A DNA stretch of 64,000 bases from Haloactinomyces albus. Its GTDB lineage: Bacteria; Actinomycetota; Actinomycetes; Mycobacteriales; Pseudonocardiaceae. The DNA is taken from assembly GCF_031458135.1 (NCBI RefSeq), contig NZ_JAVDXW010000001.1, positions 3,968,001-4,032,000 on the forward strand. Direction: 5' to 3'. The notes under the pieces are model-generated. The model was not told the origin of the DNA, did no database searches, and saw only the letters and a program-made list of their open reading frames with translations. This document shows, one piece after another, positions 1-8,374 of this stretch; the stretch's first letter is position 1; each line of letters begins with the position of its first letter. The position numbers and the translations under genes were made by a program.

Positions 1-657
1 AGAGGCGCCGAGCTGTCCGGGCCGCTGGCCATCGGGTGCTACCTGACGTTGGCTCCGACCGTGCTGCCGTGGCTGCTGGCCGGGTTCGGCGATCGCCATC
101 CCGGAGTGCGGGTCGATTTCGCGGAGGGCACCCAGGACACGCTGCAACAGCGGCTGCTGGCGGGCGAACTCGACCTCGCGGTGCTCTACGACATGGAGAT
201 TCTGCCCGAAATAGACAGCGCAGCGCTGTACACGACACGGCCGCACATCCTGCTGCCCGCTGATCATCCGTGTGCCGAGCAGCCCGAGGTGTCCTTGCGA
301 GAGCTCGCGTCTCACCCGATGGTGCTGCTGGAGTCCCCGCCGAGCACCCAGCACACCATGAAGGTGTGTCGTGCGGCCGGAATGGCTCCCACGGTTCGGC
401 ATCGCACCACCAGTTTCGAGACCGCCCGAGCGCTCGTCGGGCGTGGGCTCGGCTACTCAGTGCTCGTGCAGCGCCCGTCGAACGAGCGCACCTATGAGGG
501 GTTTCGCGTGGTGTGCAAGGAGATCGCCGAGCATGTCGGCGAGGTGGCCGTGCTGCTGGCCTGGCCGAGGCACTCCCGGTTGAGCGCCCGCGCCGGGGCG
601 TTCATCGACTATGCCACCGACCCAGCAGGGTCCCCGGCGGTCGCCTGCCCACGATGA
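1..657 (+). CDS. LysR-family transcriptional regulator, C-terminal part (cut by window edge)
   Basis: The reading frame is open from base 1, so the N-terminal helix-turn-helix lies outside the window. The visible ~218 residues look like the periplasmic-binding-protein-fold effector domain of LysR regulators. It opens with the usual inter-domain phrase (GPLAIGCY), then a stretch ending LDLAVLYD that matches the domain's conserved 'dLAl' strand, then a second half-domain with VGRGLGYSVL. The stop is TGA at 655-657. Downstream, across ~200 nt, is the MBL hydrolase/MHS transporter operon on the same strand, so this protein could control it, although another LysR gene at 3359 is an equally good candidate. 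Family assignment is firm; the ligand is unknown. Confidence 0.85.
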   Translation, partial: RGAELSGPLAIGCYLTLAPTVLPWLLAGFGDRHPGVRVDFAEGTQDTLQQRLLAGELDLAVLYDMEILPEIDSAALYTTRPHILLPADHPCAEQPEVSLRELASHPMVLLESPPSTQHTMKVCRAAGMAPTVRHRTTSFETARALVGRGLGYSVLVQRPSNERTYEGFRVVCKEIAEHVGEVAVLLAWPRHSRLSARAGAFIDYATDPAGSPAVACPR

Positions 658-738
658 CGCCGCCGTTGACGACGAGGAATGCCCGGCCGCATACGACGCC
701 GTGCTCGGACAGTGCACCCCCCGCTGCTGTCTTGAGCC

Positions 739-753
739 ATAGACACTCGCTAT
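739..753. promoter_or_regulatory. Candidate LysR operator, ATAG-N7-CTAT (T-N11-A)
   Basis: The dyad ATAG-ACACTCG-CTAT has perfect 4-bp arms and fits the T-N11-A rule for LysR boxes (T740, A752). The identical architecture recurs at 3329-3343 in front of the LysR gene at 3359. It lies ~110 nt before the MBL hydrolase start. The operator role is inferred. Confidence 0.45.
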
Positions 754-861
754 CAGAAGGACCTCAAAAATAGTATTTGTCAGCCCAACGGGTGAGCCAG
801 TGAAGTGGGGCACATCTTCATTGCACGGACCGCACGAGCCGGAACTCGCCCCGGAGGGCAG

Positions 862-1908
862 ATGACAACCGATCTTGACTCAGCCGCAGGCACGAAGCCC
901 TATGTCGTCACGCTCGGCACCGTGGGCGGGCCACGCTGGTGGCGAGGCGCGACAGACGAGCACCGAGCGGGCATCGCCACCGCGGTCGTTGTCGGTGACA
1001 GCACCTACCTCGTCGACTGTGGACACGGAGTCGGCACGCAACTGACCAAGGCAGGGCTCTCGGTCGAGTCGCTGCGCGGTATCTTCATCACGCACCTGCA
1101 TTCCGACCATACTGTCGACCTCGGCTCGCTGACCGCGTTCGGCATGTTCGATCGCACTGCGAACCAGACGCGGATGAAGATCATCGGGCCGGGAGATCGC
1201 GGCAAGCTGCCCCCTGTATCCAACCGAACGGATTCCGCCCCACAGCCGGTCTTCGCGGAGCGGCCGACACCCGGCATCACGGAGATGTTCTCCAACCTCG
1301 TGGCCGCCCATGCCACCGACATCAACGATCGGGTTCTCGATGCCCTGAGGCCGTCGCCGTTCGACTTGTTCGCGCCCGAGGACATCTCCATACCCGGCAG
1401 GTGCGGCTTCGACCCGAACACGAATCCGACACCTCCGATGGAGCCCTTCACGATTCACAGCGACGATCGCGTCACGGTCACGGCGACGCTGGTTCAGCAC
1501 CCTCCGGTCGCACCGGCCTTCGCCTTCCGCTTCGACACCGATGGTGGTTCGGTCACGATTTCCGGGGACACGGCACCCTGCGACAACCTCGTCAGGCTTG
1601 CGTCGGGAACCGATTTGCTGTTGCACGAGGCCATCGACTTCGGATGGGTGTACCGAGCCTACGGCGGGAAAGGCGATCTGGCGGGGCAAGCCTCGATCGA
1701 CCACCACGAGAAGTCGCACACCAGCCCACACGATGCCGTGGCGATCGCGCATCGGGCAGGGGCGAAGGCATTGGCACTGCACCACATCGTTCCGGGACAT
1801 ACGCCCAGGTCCGTCTGGTTGGAAGCAGGTGACGAGTTCGACGGCCGATTCCTGGTGCCCAAAGACCTGGATGTCATCCCCTTCGGGGCTCTCGTCGCAG
1901 CCACCTGA
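862..1908 (+). CDS. MBL-fold metallo-hydrolase
   Basis: A 348-residue metallo-beta-lactamase-fold hydrolase. The zinc-binding signature THLHSDHTVD is present. It is followed by late-domain elements typical of the RNase Z/arylsulfatase-like branch (a FSGDT-type SGDTAPCDNL strand, LLHEAID, and a final ALHHIVPG histidine). ATG 862 is preferred over the longer GTG at 805 because GGAGG lies 5-6 nt upstream of it. The neighbour at 1926 is an MHS symporter in the same direction with a 17-nt gap, so the two likely form an operon that imports and hydrolyses an ester or lactone; that role is inference. A paralogue sits at 31119-32150 and a broken third copy at 6475-6603. No signal peptide is seen on this copy. 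The substrate cannot be told from sequence. Confidence 0.85.
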   Translation: MTTDLDSAAGTKPYVVTLGTVGGPRWWRGATDEHRAGIATAVVVGDSTYLVDCGHGVGTQLTKAGLSVESLRGIFITHLHSDHTVDLGSLTAFGMFDRTANQTRMKIIGPGDRGKLPPVSNRTDSAPQPVFAERPTPGITEMFSNLVAAHATDINDRVLDALRPSPFDLFAPEDISIPGRCGFDPNTNPTPPMEPFTIHSDDRVTVTATLVQHPPVAPAFAFRFDTDGGSVTISGDTAPCDNLVRLASGTDLLLHEAIDFGWVYRAYGGKGDLAGQASIDHHEKSHTSPHDAVAIAHRAGAKALALHHIVPGHTPRSVWLEAGDEFDGRFLVPKDLDVIPFGALVAAT

Positions 1909-1925
1909 GGTAGGTGAAACGCATC

Positions 1926-3266
1926 ATGAGTAACCAGTCTCCCGTATCGACTCCCCAGGAATCACCGGACACGGACGGTGGCTTCAACACCGCACACATG
2001 CGGCGTGTGCTCGCCTCCAGCTTCATCGGCAGCGCCATCGAGTTCTACGACTTCATCCTGTACGCGATGGCGGCGAGCATCGTGTTCAGCGAGGTCTTCT
2101 TCACCGCCATGACGCCCGCTGTGGCCTTGTTCGCCTCGTTCGGCACGCTGGCTGTCGGCTATGTAGCGCGCCCGCTCGGCGGTGCCCTCTTCGGTCACTT
2201 CGGAGACCGGCTCGGTCGTAAGACCGTGCTCGTTGTCTCCATGTCGCTCATGGGCGGTGGCACCGCTGCCATCGGCCTGCTGCCGACAACCGCTCAGATC
2301 GGGATGGCCGCCCCCATCCTGTTGGTGCTGCTGCGCCTCATCCAAGGCATCGCCGTCGGTGGTGAGTGGGGCGGTGCCATGCTGGTGGCGGTCGAGCACT
2401 CCTCGACCGGACGCAGAGGCTTCGCGGCGAGCTTCGCGAACATGGGCGGACCGGCCGGGGCCGTGCTGGCGACGGTGACGGTATCGGCCTTTACCACGCT
2501 TCCCCACGAGGCGTTCATGAGCTGGGGGTGGCGACTGCCGTTTCTGCTCAGCCTCGTGCTCATCGCCGTCGGTCTCGCCATCCGGCTCAAAGTCGTCGAA
2601 ACGCCGCTGTTCCTGCAGTTGGAACGCACAGCCGAGAAGAAGAAGATTCCGATAGCGGAAGTCTTCACCAAGTATCCGCGTAACTGGGTTCTCGGCGTTG
2701 TGGCGGGCATGAGTTCGTACACCGTCCAGGGGCTGATGACCGTGTGGGCGGTGTCGTACGTGATCAACGCCGGCGTCGACAGCACCGGTGTGCTCAACGT
2801 CAAGGCGGTCGGGGCGACGCTGACCATCATCGCCATCTGGTTCGCCTCGCGGATGAGCGACAAGTACGGTCGCCGCCCGGTCATGTTGACCGGAATGATC
2901 GCGGGCGCCGTACTCGCCTATCCCATCCTGTGGTTGCTGCAGACCGACACGCTGCTCGGATTCGCCATCGGGCTGTTCCTCGCCAACGGCGTCATCCAGG
3001 GCGTGATCTTCGGTCCCTTCGGGGCGTTCGTCGCCGAGCTGTTTCCCACCAGGGTTCGATACACCGGCGCGTCGGTCACCTACCAGAGCGCCTCCACTCT
3101 CGGTGCCGGGTTCACCCCCATGGTCGCCAGCGGCCTGGTAGTCCTCGGCGGTGGAGACCTGTTCCTGGTCGGAGTGGCCTGGGTGCTCTCCTTTGTGGTT
3201 GCCGGGTTCTGCGTCCTGGCCACCAAGGAAGGAAAGAACCAGGACCTCGCGGATGAGATGGCGTAG
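1926..3266 (+). CDS. MHS-family MFS transporter (metabolite:H+ symporter)
   Basis: An integral-membrane major facilitator of ~446 residues with 12 predicted hydrophobic segments. It shows the MHS-subfamily opening FIGSAIEFYDFILY and the loop 2-3 signature GDRLGRKTVL, repeated in the second half as DKYGRRPVM. Such proteins (ProP/ShiA/KgtP relatives) import organic acids or osmolytes with protons. ATG 1926 has a GGTAGGTG element ~10 nt upstream; an in-frame GTG at 1914 is possible. It follows the MBL hydrolase by 17 nt and precedes a LysR gene, an arrangement expected for an uptake-and-hydrolysis operon. A second MHS paralogue is at 29618-30967, near the second MBL hydrolase. Substrate unknown. 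Confidence 0.88.
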   Translation: MSNQSPVSTPQESPDTDGGFNTAHMRRVLASSFIGSAIEFYDFILYAMAASIVFSEVFFTAMTPAVALFASFGTLAVGYVARPLGGALFGHFGDRLGRKTVLVVSMSLMGGGTAAIGLLPTTAQIGMAAPILLVLLRLIQGIAVGGEWGGAMLVAVEHSSTGRRGFAASFANMGGPAGAVLATVTVSAFTTLPHEAFMSWGWRLPFLLSLVLIAVGLAIRLKVVETPLFLQLERTAEKKKIPIAEVFTKYPRNWVLGVVAGMSSYTVQGLMTVWAVSYVINAGVDSTGVLNVKAVGATLTIIAIWFASRMSDKYGRRPVMLTGMIAGAVLAYPILWLLQTDTLLGFAIGLFLANGVIQGVIFGPFGAFVAELFPTRVRYTGASVTYQSASTLGAGFTPMVASGLVVLGGGDLFLVGVAWVLSFVVAGFCVLATKEGKNQDLADEMA

Positions 3267-3295
3267 GTTCGCGGCAGCGGATGAGCGAACATGGT

Positions 3296-3332
3296 CTATC
3301 GACGGAATCCGGAATTCCGGTCCTGTCGATAG
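3296..3332. promoter_or_regulatory. Nested inverted repeat between MHS gene and LysR gene
   Basis: CTATCGAC (3296-3303) is mirrored by GTCGATAG (3325-3332). Between them is a perfect 12-bp palindrome CCGGAATTCCGG (3309-3320). It can fold as a terminator for the MHS operon, or act as an extra regulator site, since its outer arm overlaps the LysR dyad that follows. Confidence 0.4.
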
Positions 3333-3343
3333 GCCATACCTAT
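3329..3343. promoter_or_regulatory. Candidate LysR operator, ATAG-N7-CTAT (T-N11-A)
   Basis: ATAG-GCCATAC-CTAT has the same arms and spacing as the site at 739-753. The longer dyad here is CGATAGG-N5-CCTATCG (3327-3345). It ends 13 nt before the ATG of the LysR gene, a position suited to autorepression. T3330 and A3342 fit the T-N11-A rule. Binding is inferred. Confidence 0.5.
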
Positions 3344-3358
3344 CGTTAAGGTAAGGAC

Positions 3359-4246
3359 ATGGAACGCCGCCAAATCGAGTACTTCCTCGCGGTGGTCGAC
3401 TTCGGCGGCTTCACGGCAGCTGCGCAAGCCCTGCACGTCGCTCAACCGTCGCTGTCGCACGCCATCAAGGTCATGGAGCGTGAACTCGACGCCGAGTTGT
3501 TTCACCGGCTCCCGCGCGGAGTGCAGCTCACAGCAGCCGGAGAAGCCATGATCGACTCCGCGCGCCGGACATTGCGGGACATGGAAACGGCACGCGCGTC
3601 GGTGCGCGACGTCGTTGGCCTGATGGCAGGCAGGCTCGATATCGCCAGCCTTCCGACGTTGGCGTTGGAACCACTGGCGGGGGTGGTCGGGCGCTTTCGT
3701 GCGCGCTATCCGGACGTGCGGATCCGCCTGATGCAGTCCGAGCTCGGTGCGGAAGTGCGGGAGTCCGTGCGTACCGGTGCGGCGGAACTCGGTGTCGTGG
3801 ATGCGGCCTCGCAGCCTTCTGAGGAACTGGACAGCGTCTGGCTCGGTCATCAGGAGCTGGTCGTGACCCTCCCGCCCGGCACGAAGCGCCCCAAGGACGG
3901 CACACTCAGCATCGATCAGCTGCTCTCCAGGGACTTGGTGACCGGTCTGGAAGGCACCCTCGTTCGGGACATGCTGACCCGCGAGGCTTATGAACGCGGT
4001 TGCCTGCTGAACGTGGCCGTCGAGGTCGGCCACCGCGAATCCGCTCTGCACCTCGTCGCCGCGGGCGCGGGTAGCGCGGTGCTCCCGCGTCCGCTCGCCA
4101 GAATCGCGGAGCTGGAAGGCGCCGTACTCGCGTCTCTCGACCCGATCCTGCAGCGAAAGATCGACCTCGTTCGACGACCGGGCACTCTTTCCCCGGCCGC
4201 GCGAGCATTCCAGGAAATGCTGCTCGCCGACGGTTGGACTCGATGA
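3359..4246 (+). CDS. LysR-family transcriptional regulator
   Basis: A complete 295-residue LysR regulator. Residues 1-60 form the winged helix-turn-helix (opening MERRQIEYFLAVVDFGGFTAAA, with the VAQPSLSHAIK recognition helix). Residues ~90-290 are the effector-binding domain (GRLDIASLPTL... AAELGVVDA). The start at ATG 3359 has AAGG elements just upstream. It probably regulates the MBL/MHS operon immediately before it, because the same ATAG-N7-CTAT dyad lies in front of that operon and in front of this gene. It converges with the amidohydrolase at 4410. Family certain; regulon inferred. Confidence 0.9.
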   Translation: MERRQIEYFLAVVDFGGFTAAAQALHVAQPSLSHAIKVMERELDAELFHRLPRGVQLTAAGEAMIDSARRTLRDMETARASVRDVVGLMAGRLDIASLPTLALEPLAGVVGRFRARYPDVRIRLMQSELGAEVRESVRTGAAELGVVDAASQPSEELDSVWLGHQELVVTLPPGTKRPKDGTLSIDQLLSRDLVTGLEGTLVRDMLTREAYERGCLLNVAVEVGHRESALHLVAAGAGSAVLPRPLARIAELEGAVLASLDPILQRKIDLVRRPGTLSPAARAFQEMLLADGWTR

Positions 4247-4409
4247 CGTGGTGTGCCGGGGTTCTCCGCATCGACCTCGGTGCCCTGTCCGAGCCGGAGG
4301 GTCCGGACACCCCGGCCGCCTCGGTTCGGCAGTGCCGCGAGATCGGAAACAGCGGGTCCGCTCGGGGAGACATGAGCGGCTCGGGAGCTGTACCCGGGCT
4401 CCGATAAGG

Positions 4410-6062
4410 CTAGTCGCCCACTCGGTACACCTGCCTTCCCGCGAACCAGGTCTGCAGCACGGTGGTGTCGCTGACGGACTCGACGTCAACTTCGAAGGGG
4501 TCGCGATCGAGGACGACGAAGTCGGCGGACTTGCCGGGCGTCAGTGACCCCGTCACGGCGTCGAGACCGATGGCGCGTGCGCCGTTGATCGTGAACACGC
4601 TGATGGCCTCGGCCAGAGTGAGCGCCTGTTCCGGCCAGAGCGCGCCCGGATAGCGTCCTGTCGGGTCCCGGCGAGTGACGAGGCCTTGGATGCCTTCCCA
4701 CACGTTCGGGGAAGGGCTGACCGGCCAGTCGGTGCCGCCTGCGACGAGTGCTCCCGAGTCGATCAGCGTCCGGTTCGGTTGCATCTGGCTTGCCCGGTCG
4801 GCAGGCAATACGTCGGCGATCGCGGAGGGAATGACTCCCGGAGTCCAGAGGAATGGGGAGATGTCGGCCGTGACGCCGAGCTCGGCGAGACGGGGCCGGT
4901 CGTCGGGATGGACGAACTGGCCGTGGGCGATCTGGATCAGAGCTTCGGTGTATCCGTGTGCGCGCACGTGCTGAGCCGCGTCGAGCACCGCGCGCACGGC
5001 GGCATCGCCGGTGCAGTGCACCTTCCCGGACAGGCCGCGGCGTGCCACGTCGAGCAGGGTCGGAGCGAGATCCTCGACGGAAATGGTGGTGTTGCCCCGA
5101 TGGCAGCTGCCGTGGGCGTCGTCGGGAAGGTACGGCTCGAGAAACGCGGCCGTGCGGGTCGGTGGCACCCCGTCGAGGAAGATCTTGACGAAGTCGGGCC
5201 GGTGGTGGTCGGTGCGGAAATTCTCGCCCTGAGCGAGCAGATCAGCGCCGGTCGGCTCGAAACCGAAGATCGGGTCGTTGATCAGCATCGAGCTGACCAC
5301 CCACATGGGCAGTTGTCCTGCGTGGTCCAGTTCGGCGAGGGCACGCATGATGTCCACGGATACTCCCGCGTCCTGGAAGGTGGTCACCCCGTAACGGTGG
5401 AGGGCGGCGATGCCGGAGGCGCAGGATTGCCGGTACTGCTGGGGGCTCATACCACCGGTGGCGCGCACCGCGTGTTCGACCGCGATGCCCGCTGCCTCCA
5501 GCAACAGCCCGGTGAGCTCGCCCGTGGCGGGATCATGCACGATCTGGCCGGACTCCGGAGCGCTGGTTGTGGTCGTGATACCGGCGAGTTCGAGGGCAGC
5601 GGTGCTGACCCACCGGTTGTGCTTGCTGTCGTCGGTGAGCATCACGGCTCGCCCTCCCGCGGCTTCGTCGAGGGCACGCCGTGCCGAGGCGTGGCATAAC
5701 TGCTCGCCCAGCGTCGAAGGCCAGTTACCACCGATGATCCATTCGTGCGCACCGAGGCCTGCTGCGTGGGCGCGGACGGCGTCGAGGATGTCGGTGAGGC
5801 TTCCGGCCTCGGGAAGTCGCAATTCGAAAAGCTCTGCCTTGCCCGCGAAAGAGTGATGGTTGTGCACATCGACGAGTCCGGGCATCACGCATGCGCCGTT
5901 CATGTCGCGCACGTCCGTGTCAGGACCACGGTAGCCGTCGAGGTCCGATCGCTGCCCGAGGGCGAGTACCTTGCCGTTCGCCACGGCGATGTCGCATGCC
6001 CGGGGCACAGTGTTGTCCAGAGTGTGCACAGTGGCACTGGTGAGGAGCAGATCGGCGTGCAC
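4410..6062 (-). CDS. YtcJ-like metal-dependent amidohydrolase
   Basis: About 550 residues of the amidohydrolase_3 (YtcJ) family, a TIM-barrel metal hydrolase. Seen are the N-terminal composite beta-domain (LLLTSATVHTLD), the metal-site strand PGLVDVHNHHSF, the loop GGNWPSTLGE, a central HCTGDAAV histidine strand and the late aspartate motif GGTDWPVSP. The GTG at 6062 is favoured because AGGAG lies 10 nt upstream and homology starts there; an upstream in-frame start at 6176 adds ~38 low-complexity residues. Relatives hydrolyse N-acyl amides or formamide-type bonds, but many are uncharacterised. It is monocistronic as far as can be seen, converging with the LysR gene. Confidence 0.88.
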   Translation of the reverse strand: MHADLLLTSATVHTLDNTVPRACDIAVANGKVLALGQRSDLDGYRGPDTDVRDMNGACVMPGLVDVHNHHSFAGKAELFELRLPEAGSLTDILDAVRAHAAGLGAHEWIIGGNWPSTLGEQLCHASARRALDEAAGGRAVMLTDDSKHNRWVSTAALELAGITTTTSAPESGQIVHDPATGELTGLLLEAAGIAVEHAVRATGGMSPQQYRQSCASGIAALHRYGVTTFQDAGVSVDIMRALAELDHAGQLPMWVVSSMLINDPIFGFEPTGADLLAQGENFRTDHHRPDFVKIFLDGVPPTRTAAFLEPYLPDDAHGSCHRGNTTISVEDLAPTLLDVARRGLSGKVHCTGDAAVRAVLDAAQHVRAHGYTEALIQIAHGQFVHPDDRPRLAELGVTADISPFLWTPGVIPSAIADVLPADRASQMQPNRTLIDSGALVAGGTDWPVSPSPNVWEGIQGLVTRRDPTGRYPGALWPEQALTLAEAISVFTINGARAIGLDAVTGSLTPGKSADFVVLDRDPFEVDVESVSDTTVLQTWFAGRQVYRVGD

Positions 6063-6474
6063 GATCGTCGTTCTCCTGTTCGTCGTTGGGCCGGAAAAAT
6101 CTGCGAGTGCGCCGGCGGCGTTTGCCGGAGGCACCGTGTTGGAGGGCAGATGCCCGGGTGCACCGGGTGCCCGCATCGGGGCGTTCGGTCGCCGCGAGGC
6201 CCACCCGCGCTTCGTGGGAGCGCTTTCGCGCCCGCGCGGAGACGATGATGTCGGGAGCGCCGAGCAGTATTGGTCGGAGCCGTTGCGCTGTCCTCGGCGT
6301 GGCTGCGTTCGACGGACTTATCGCCTCTTTCGCAAGCGAGAAGGGCTCACGTGCTGTCGTCCGATTATCGAGTGCGGCCGGCTCCCGTGGTTTGTCCGTG
6401 AGCGCACGGATGTGTGCCGGTGATGTACGGGTTCAGCCACCGGAATCGCCGGACAGGCGCACCACGTTGCCGCG
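6063..6474. other. Intergenic stretch without a recognised gene
   Basis: Holds the amidohydrolase ribosome-binding site (CTCCT on the plus strand at 6073-6077) and presumably its promoter. The remaining ~390 nt contain no open frame with recognisable domains. Given the hydrolase remnant that follows, it may be decayed coding DNA. Confidence 0.5.
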
Positions 6475-6603
6475 GCACCTCGGCCGCCGACGGTGGAGCC
6501 GTTCACCGTCATGCGCGACGAGCGCGTTCACGTCACCGCCACGCTGGTGCCGCATGGACCCGTGGTGGTGGGCGAAGACCTGCAGCGCTTCGTCCTCGCG
6601 TGA
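6475..6603 (+). pseudogene. Remnant of an MBL-fold hydrolase gene
   Basis: The plus-strand frame reads PPTVEPFTVMRDERVHVTATLV and ends 18 codons later at TGA 6601-6603. It aligns with the intact MBL hydrolases: PPMEPFTIHSDDRVTVTATLV at 1435-1497 and MDPFTVLENDDVKVSATLV in the copy at 31119-32150. Only about 40 codons from the middle of the gene survive; both the zinc motif and the C-terminal half are gone. This is a dead fragment, and a third MBL copy in the window. Confidence 0.7.
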
Positions 6604-6633
6604 ACCGTTCGAGCCGCCGGGCTCGTCAGGGCA

Positions 6634-7602
6634 TCACGGTGCGGATGCACGGAGTCGCGCCTCGCTCGGTGACTGCCCGAACTCGGCTTTGAACACGCGG
6701 CTGAAGTGGGCGGCATCGGAAAACCCCCACCTGGCCGCGATCGCGGCGATCGAGCGGCCGGCATGGACGGGGTCGCACAGCTCGCGCTTGCAGCGGTGGA
6801 GCCTGCGCTGCCGTATCCAACCGGCCACGGTCGCGCCGTGTTCCTTGAACACGCCGTGCAGGTGCCGGGTCGAGATGTAGTGGGCCGCAGCGATCCGGGC
6901 GGGCCCGAGGTCGGGTGCGGCCAGGTTGGCGTCGATGTAGGAGCGGATCTTGCGCATCAGCGCGTGGTGCGGGTGGGTCGCGGTGTGCTCGAGATCGAGC
7001 TCGCGGGCGTACAGGGTGGTGACGAGGTCCAGCGTGCTGTGTGCGATGCGCGTACCGGTACTGCCGTCGAGTTCCTCGAGGTTGTCGACGAGCCGGGCCA
7101 GGAACGGCGTGATCATGCTTCCGATGCCGTCGGTGCCGGGCATGCGCACGGCGGTCAACTGGCTGATCATCTCGGACGGGATGTCGATGAGGTTCTTGCC
7201 GAACATGATGACCAGCGTGCGGAAGTCCTCGCCGAACACCAGCGAGTAGGGACGGTGCGTGTCGTAGATGGCGAGATCGCCCGGGCGCAGCAGTGCCTCG
7301 CGATTGTCCTGGACGAGCAGGCCGGTTCCGGACAGTTGCACGCTGATCTTGTAGTAGTGCCGGTCCGCGCGGCTGATGAGGTCCGGGGTGCGTTCGACGA
7401 CGTGGGGTGTGGCGATGACGTCCGAGATGTGTAGGCCGTCGACGTCGCGGCAGCGCAGGCGGCCGCGGAACTCCTCGGCGTTGTCACTGGTGACCTCCAG
7501 CGGCACGAACGAGGTCGAAACGGCGTTGCGGAAAGTGCTGAAATCTGTGGTCGCCGAGGTCGTGATGTCGGTGGCGTGGCTGCGCTGCCCGCTGTCGATC
7601 AC
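6634..7602 (-). CDS. AraC-family transcriptional regulator
   Basis: A 322-residue regulator with an N-terminal cupin-like ligand domain (residues ~15-190; the strand LLRPGDLAIYDTHRPYSL is typical of the AraC_binding_2/FeaR-like type). The C-terminal AraC DNA-binding domain (~215-320) has two helix-turn-helix units, the second being SIAAIAARWGFSDAAHFSRVFKAEFG. GTG 7602 is chosen because GGAGG sits 6 nt upstream; a longer frame to 7635 lacks such a site. It lies next to an MBL remnant and a TetR remnant, so the operon it once served may be gone. Ligand unknown. Confidence 0.9.
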   Translation of the reverse strand: MIDSGQRSHATDITTSATTDFSTFRNAVSTSFVPLEVTSDNAEEFRGRLRCRDVDGLHISDVIATPHVVERTPDLISRADRHYYKISVQLSGTGLLVQDNREALLRPGDLAIYDTHRPYSLVFGEDFRTLVIMFGKNLIDIPSEMISQLTAVRMPGTDGIGSMITPFLARLVDNLEELDGSTGTRIAHSTLDLVTTLYARELDLEHTATHPHHALMRKIRSYIDANLAAPDLGPARIAAAHYISTRHLHGVFKEHGATVAGWIRQRRLHRCKRELCDPVHAGRSIAAIAARWGFSDAAHFSRVFKAEFGQSPSEARLRASAP

Positions 7603-7712
7603 GAGGCACCTCCGTTGAGTTCGGGAGGACTGCACTGCTCCAAGTTTCGGATACGATCCGTGATGTGGATTGCCCGTGCAAGGGTGCCTCCTCGAAGTCG
7701 TGCACCGGGAGG

Positions 7713-7862
7713 TCAGGCGGTCCGGGCTTCGTCCACGCGCTCGTCGTCCATCGGCATGATTTCGTGGCGGAGTCGGCGCAGGGCGCCGTTGGCAACCCGG
7801 GCCTCGGCGGCGATCTCGCGCATGGTGACGGCTTCGAGGCCCGGGTTGTCAACGCCGGTGCC
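7713..7862 (-). pseudogene. TetR-family regulator remnant (internal deletion)
   Basis: The minus-strand frame contains a TetR helix-turn-helix (EAVTMREIAAEARVANGALR). It runs directly into RHEIMPMDDERVDEARTA, which resembles the start of the C-terminal region of TetR proteins of the 'LLPLDEERRREARVW' type. The intervening ~60 residues and the rest of the protein are missing. No start codon with a ribosome-binding site is seen. Best read as a decayed gene. Confidence 0.5.
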
Positions 7863-7903
7863 TTTTACGCATCGGTAAGTGACCGCGCGGATTGGGCTGT
7901 TGA

Positions 7904-8374
7904 TCACATGCGGGGCAGGGTTTTGCGCAGTGCGGCCAGGCTGTGGCCCTGCATTGCTTTCGATGCGATGGAATCGGCGACTTGGCGCGGTGTCATGCGG
8001 CCACGCCCGGACGGGGCCAGATAGGTCTGGCCCTCGGTGCCGGTGCGATATTCCAGGTGTGCGGCGACCAGTTGGAAGCGGGCGCGGCGTCCGCGGCCGA
8101 TGGTGTCCCATTTCTCCACTCGTACCGCGAGTTCGCAACAGGTGCAGGTAAGCCGCCGCACAAACAACCCGTGTTCGTCGATGGCGGTGAACGGTTGATC
8201 GTGTACCCGCATCGCGGGCCAGAGGTGTCGGCCGCGCTGTCGGCAGGCCAGGACTTCGTCGGAGACACGGTCCACGTAGGAGTCGACCTCTTCTTGCGGC
8301 GCGTGGCCGGTAGCTGTCTCGGGCTGTTGTTCCTGCTGGATCGACGGAAAGCGGGTGACGTTGTCGGCAGCCAC
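7904..8374 (-). CDS. Hypothetical protein with a CxC-C cluster
   Basis: 156 residues from GTG 8374 (GGGAGA 9 nt upstream). The C-terminal half is well-formed coding sequence (EKWDTIGRGRRARFQLVA, then SGRGRMTPRQVADSIASKA), basic in the middle, with three cysteines close together (LTCTCCELAV) that could bind metal. I do not recognise a characterised family; similar small proteins are, as far as I recall, found near actinomycete integrative elements. A degraded second copy at 25545-25880 keeps the same sequence with frameshifts, and each copy lies upstream of, and divergent from, an IclR gene. That linkage, kept through a duplication, supports this being a real gene. Function unknown. Confidence 0.6.
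   Translation of the reverse strand: MAADNVTRFPSIQQEQQPETATGHAPQEEVDSYVDRVSDEVLACRQRGRHLWPAMRVHDQPFTAIDEHGLFVRRLTCTCCELAVRVEKWDTIGRGRRARFQLVAAHLEYRTGTEGQTYLAPSGRGRMTPRQVADSIASKAMQGHSLAALRKTLPRM

Noticed and set aside
4686-5699. 337-residue plus-strand frame over the amidohydrolase
   Set aside because: Antisense of a gene with intact catalytic motifs; no ribosome-binding site and no recognisable domain.
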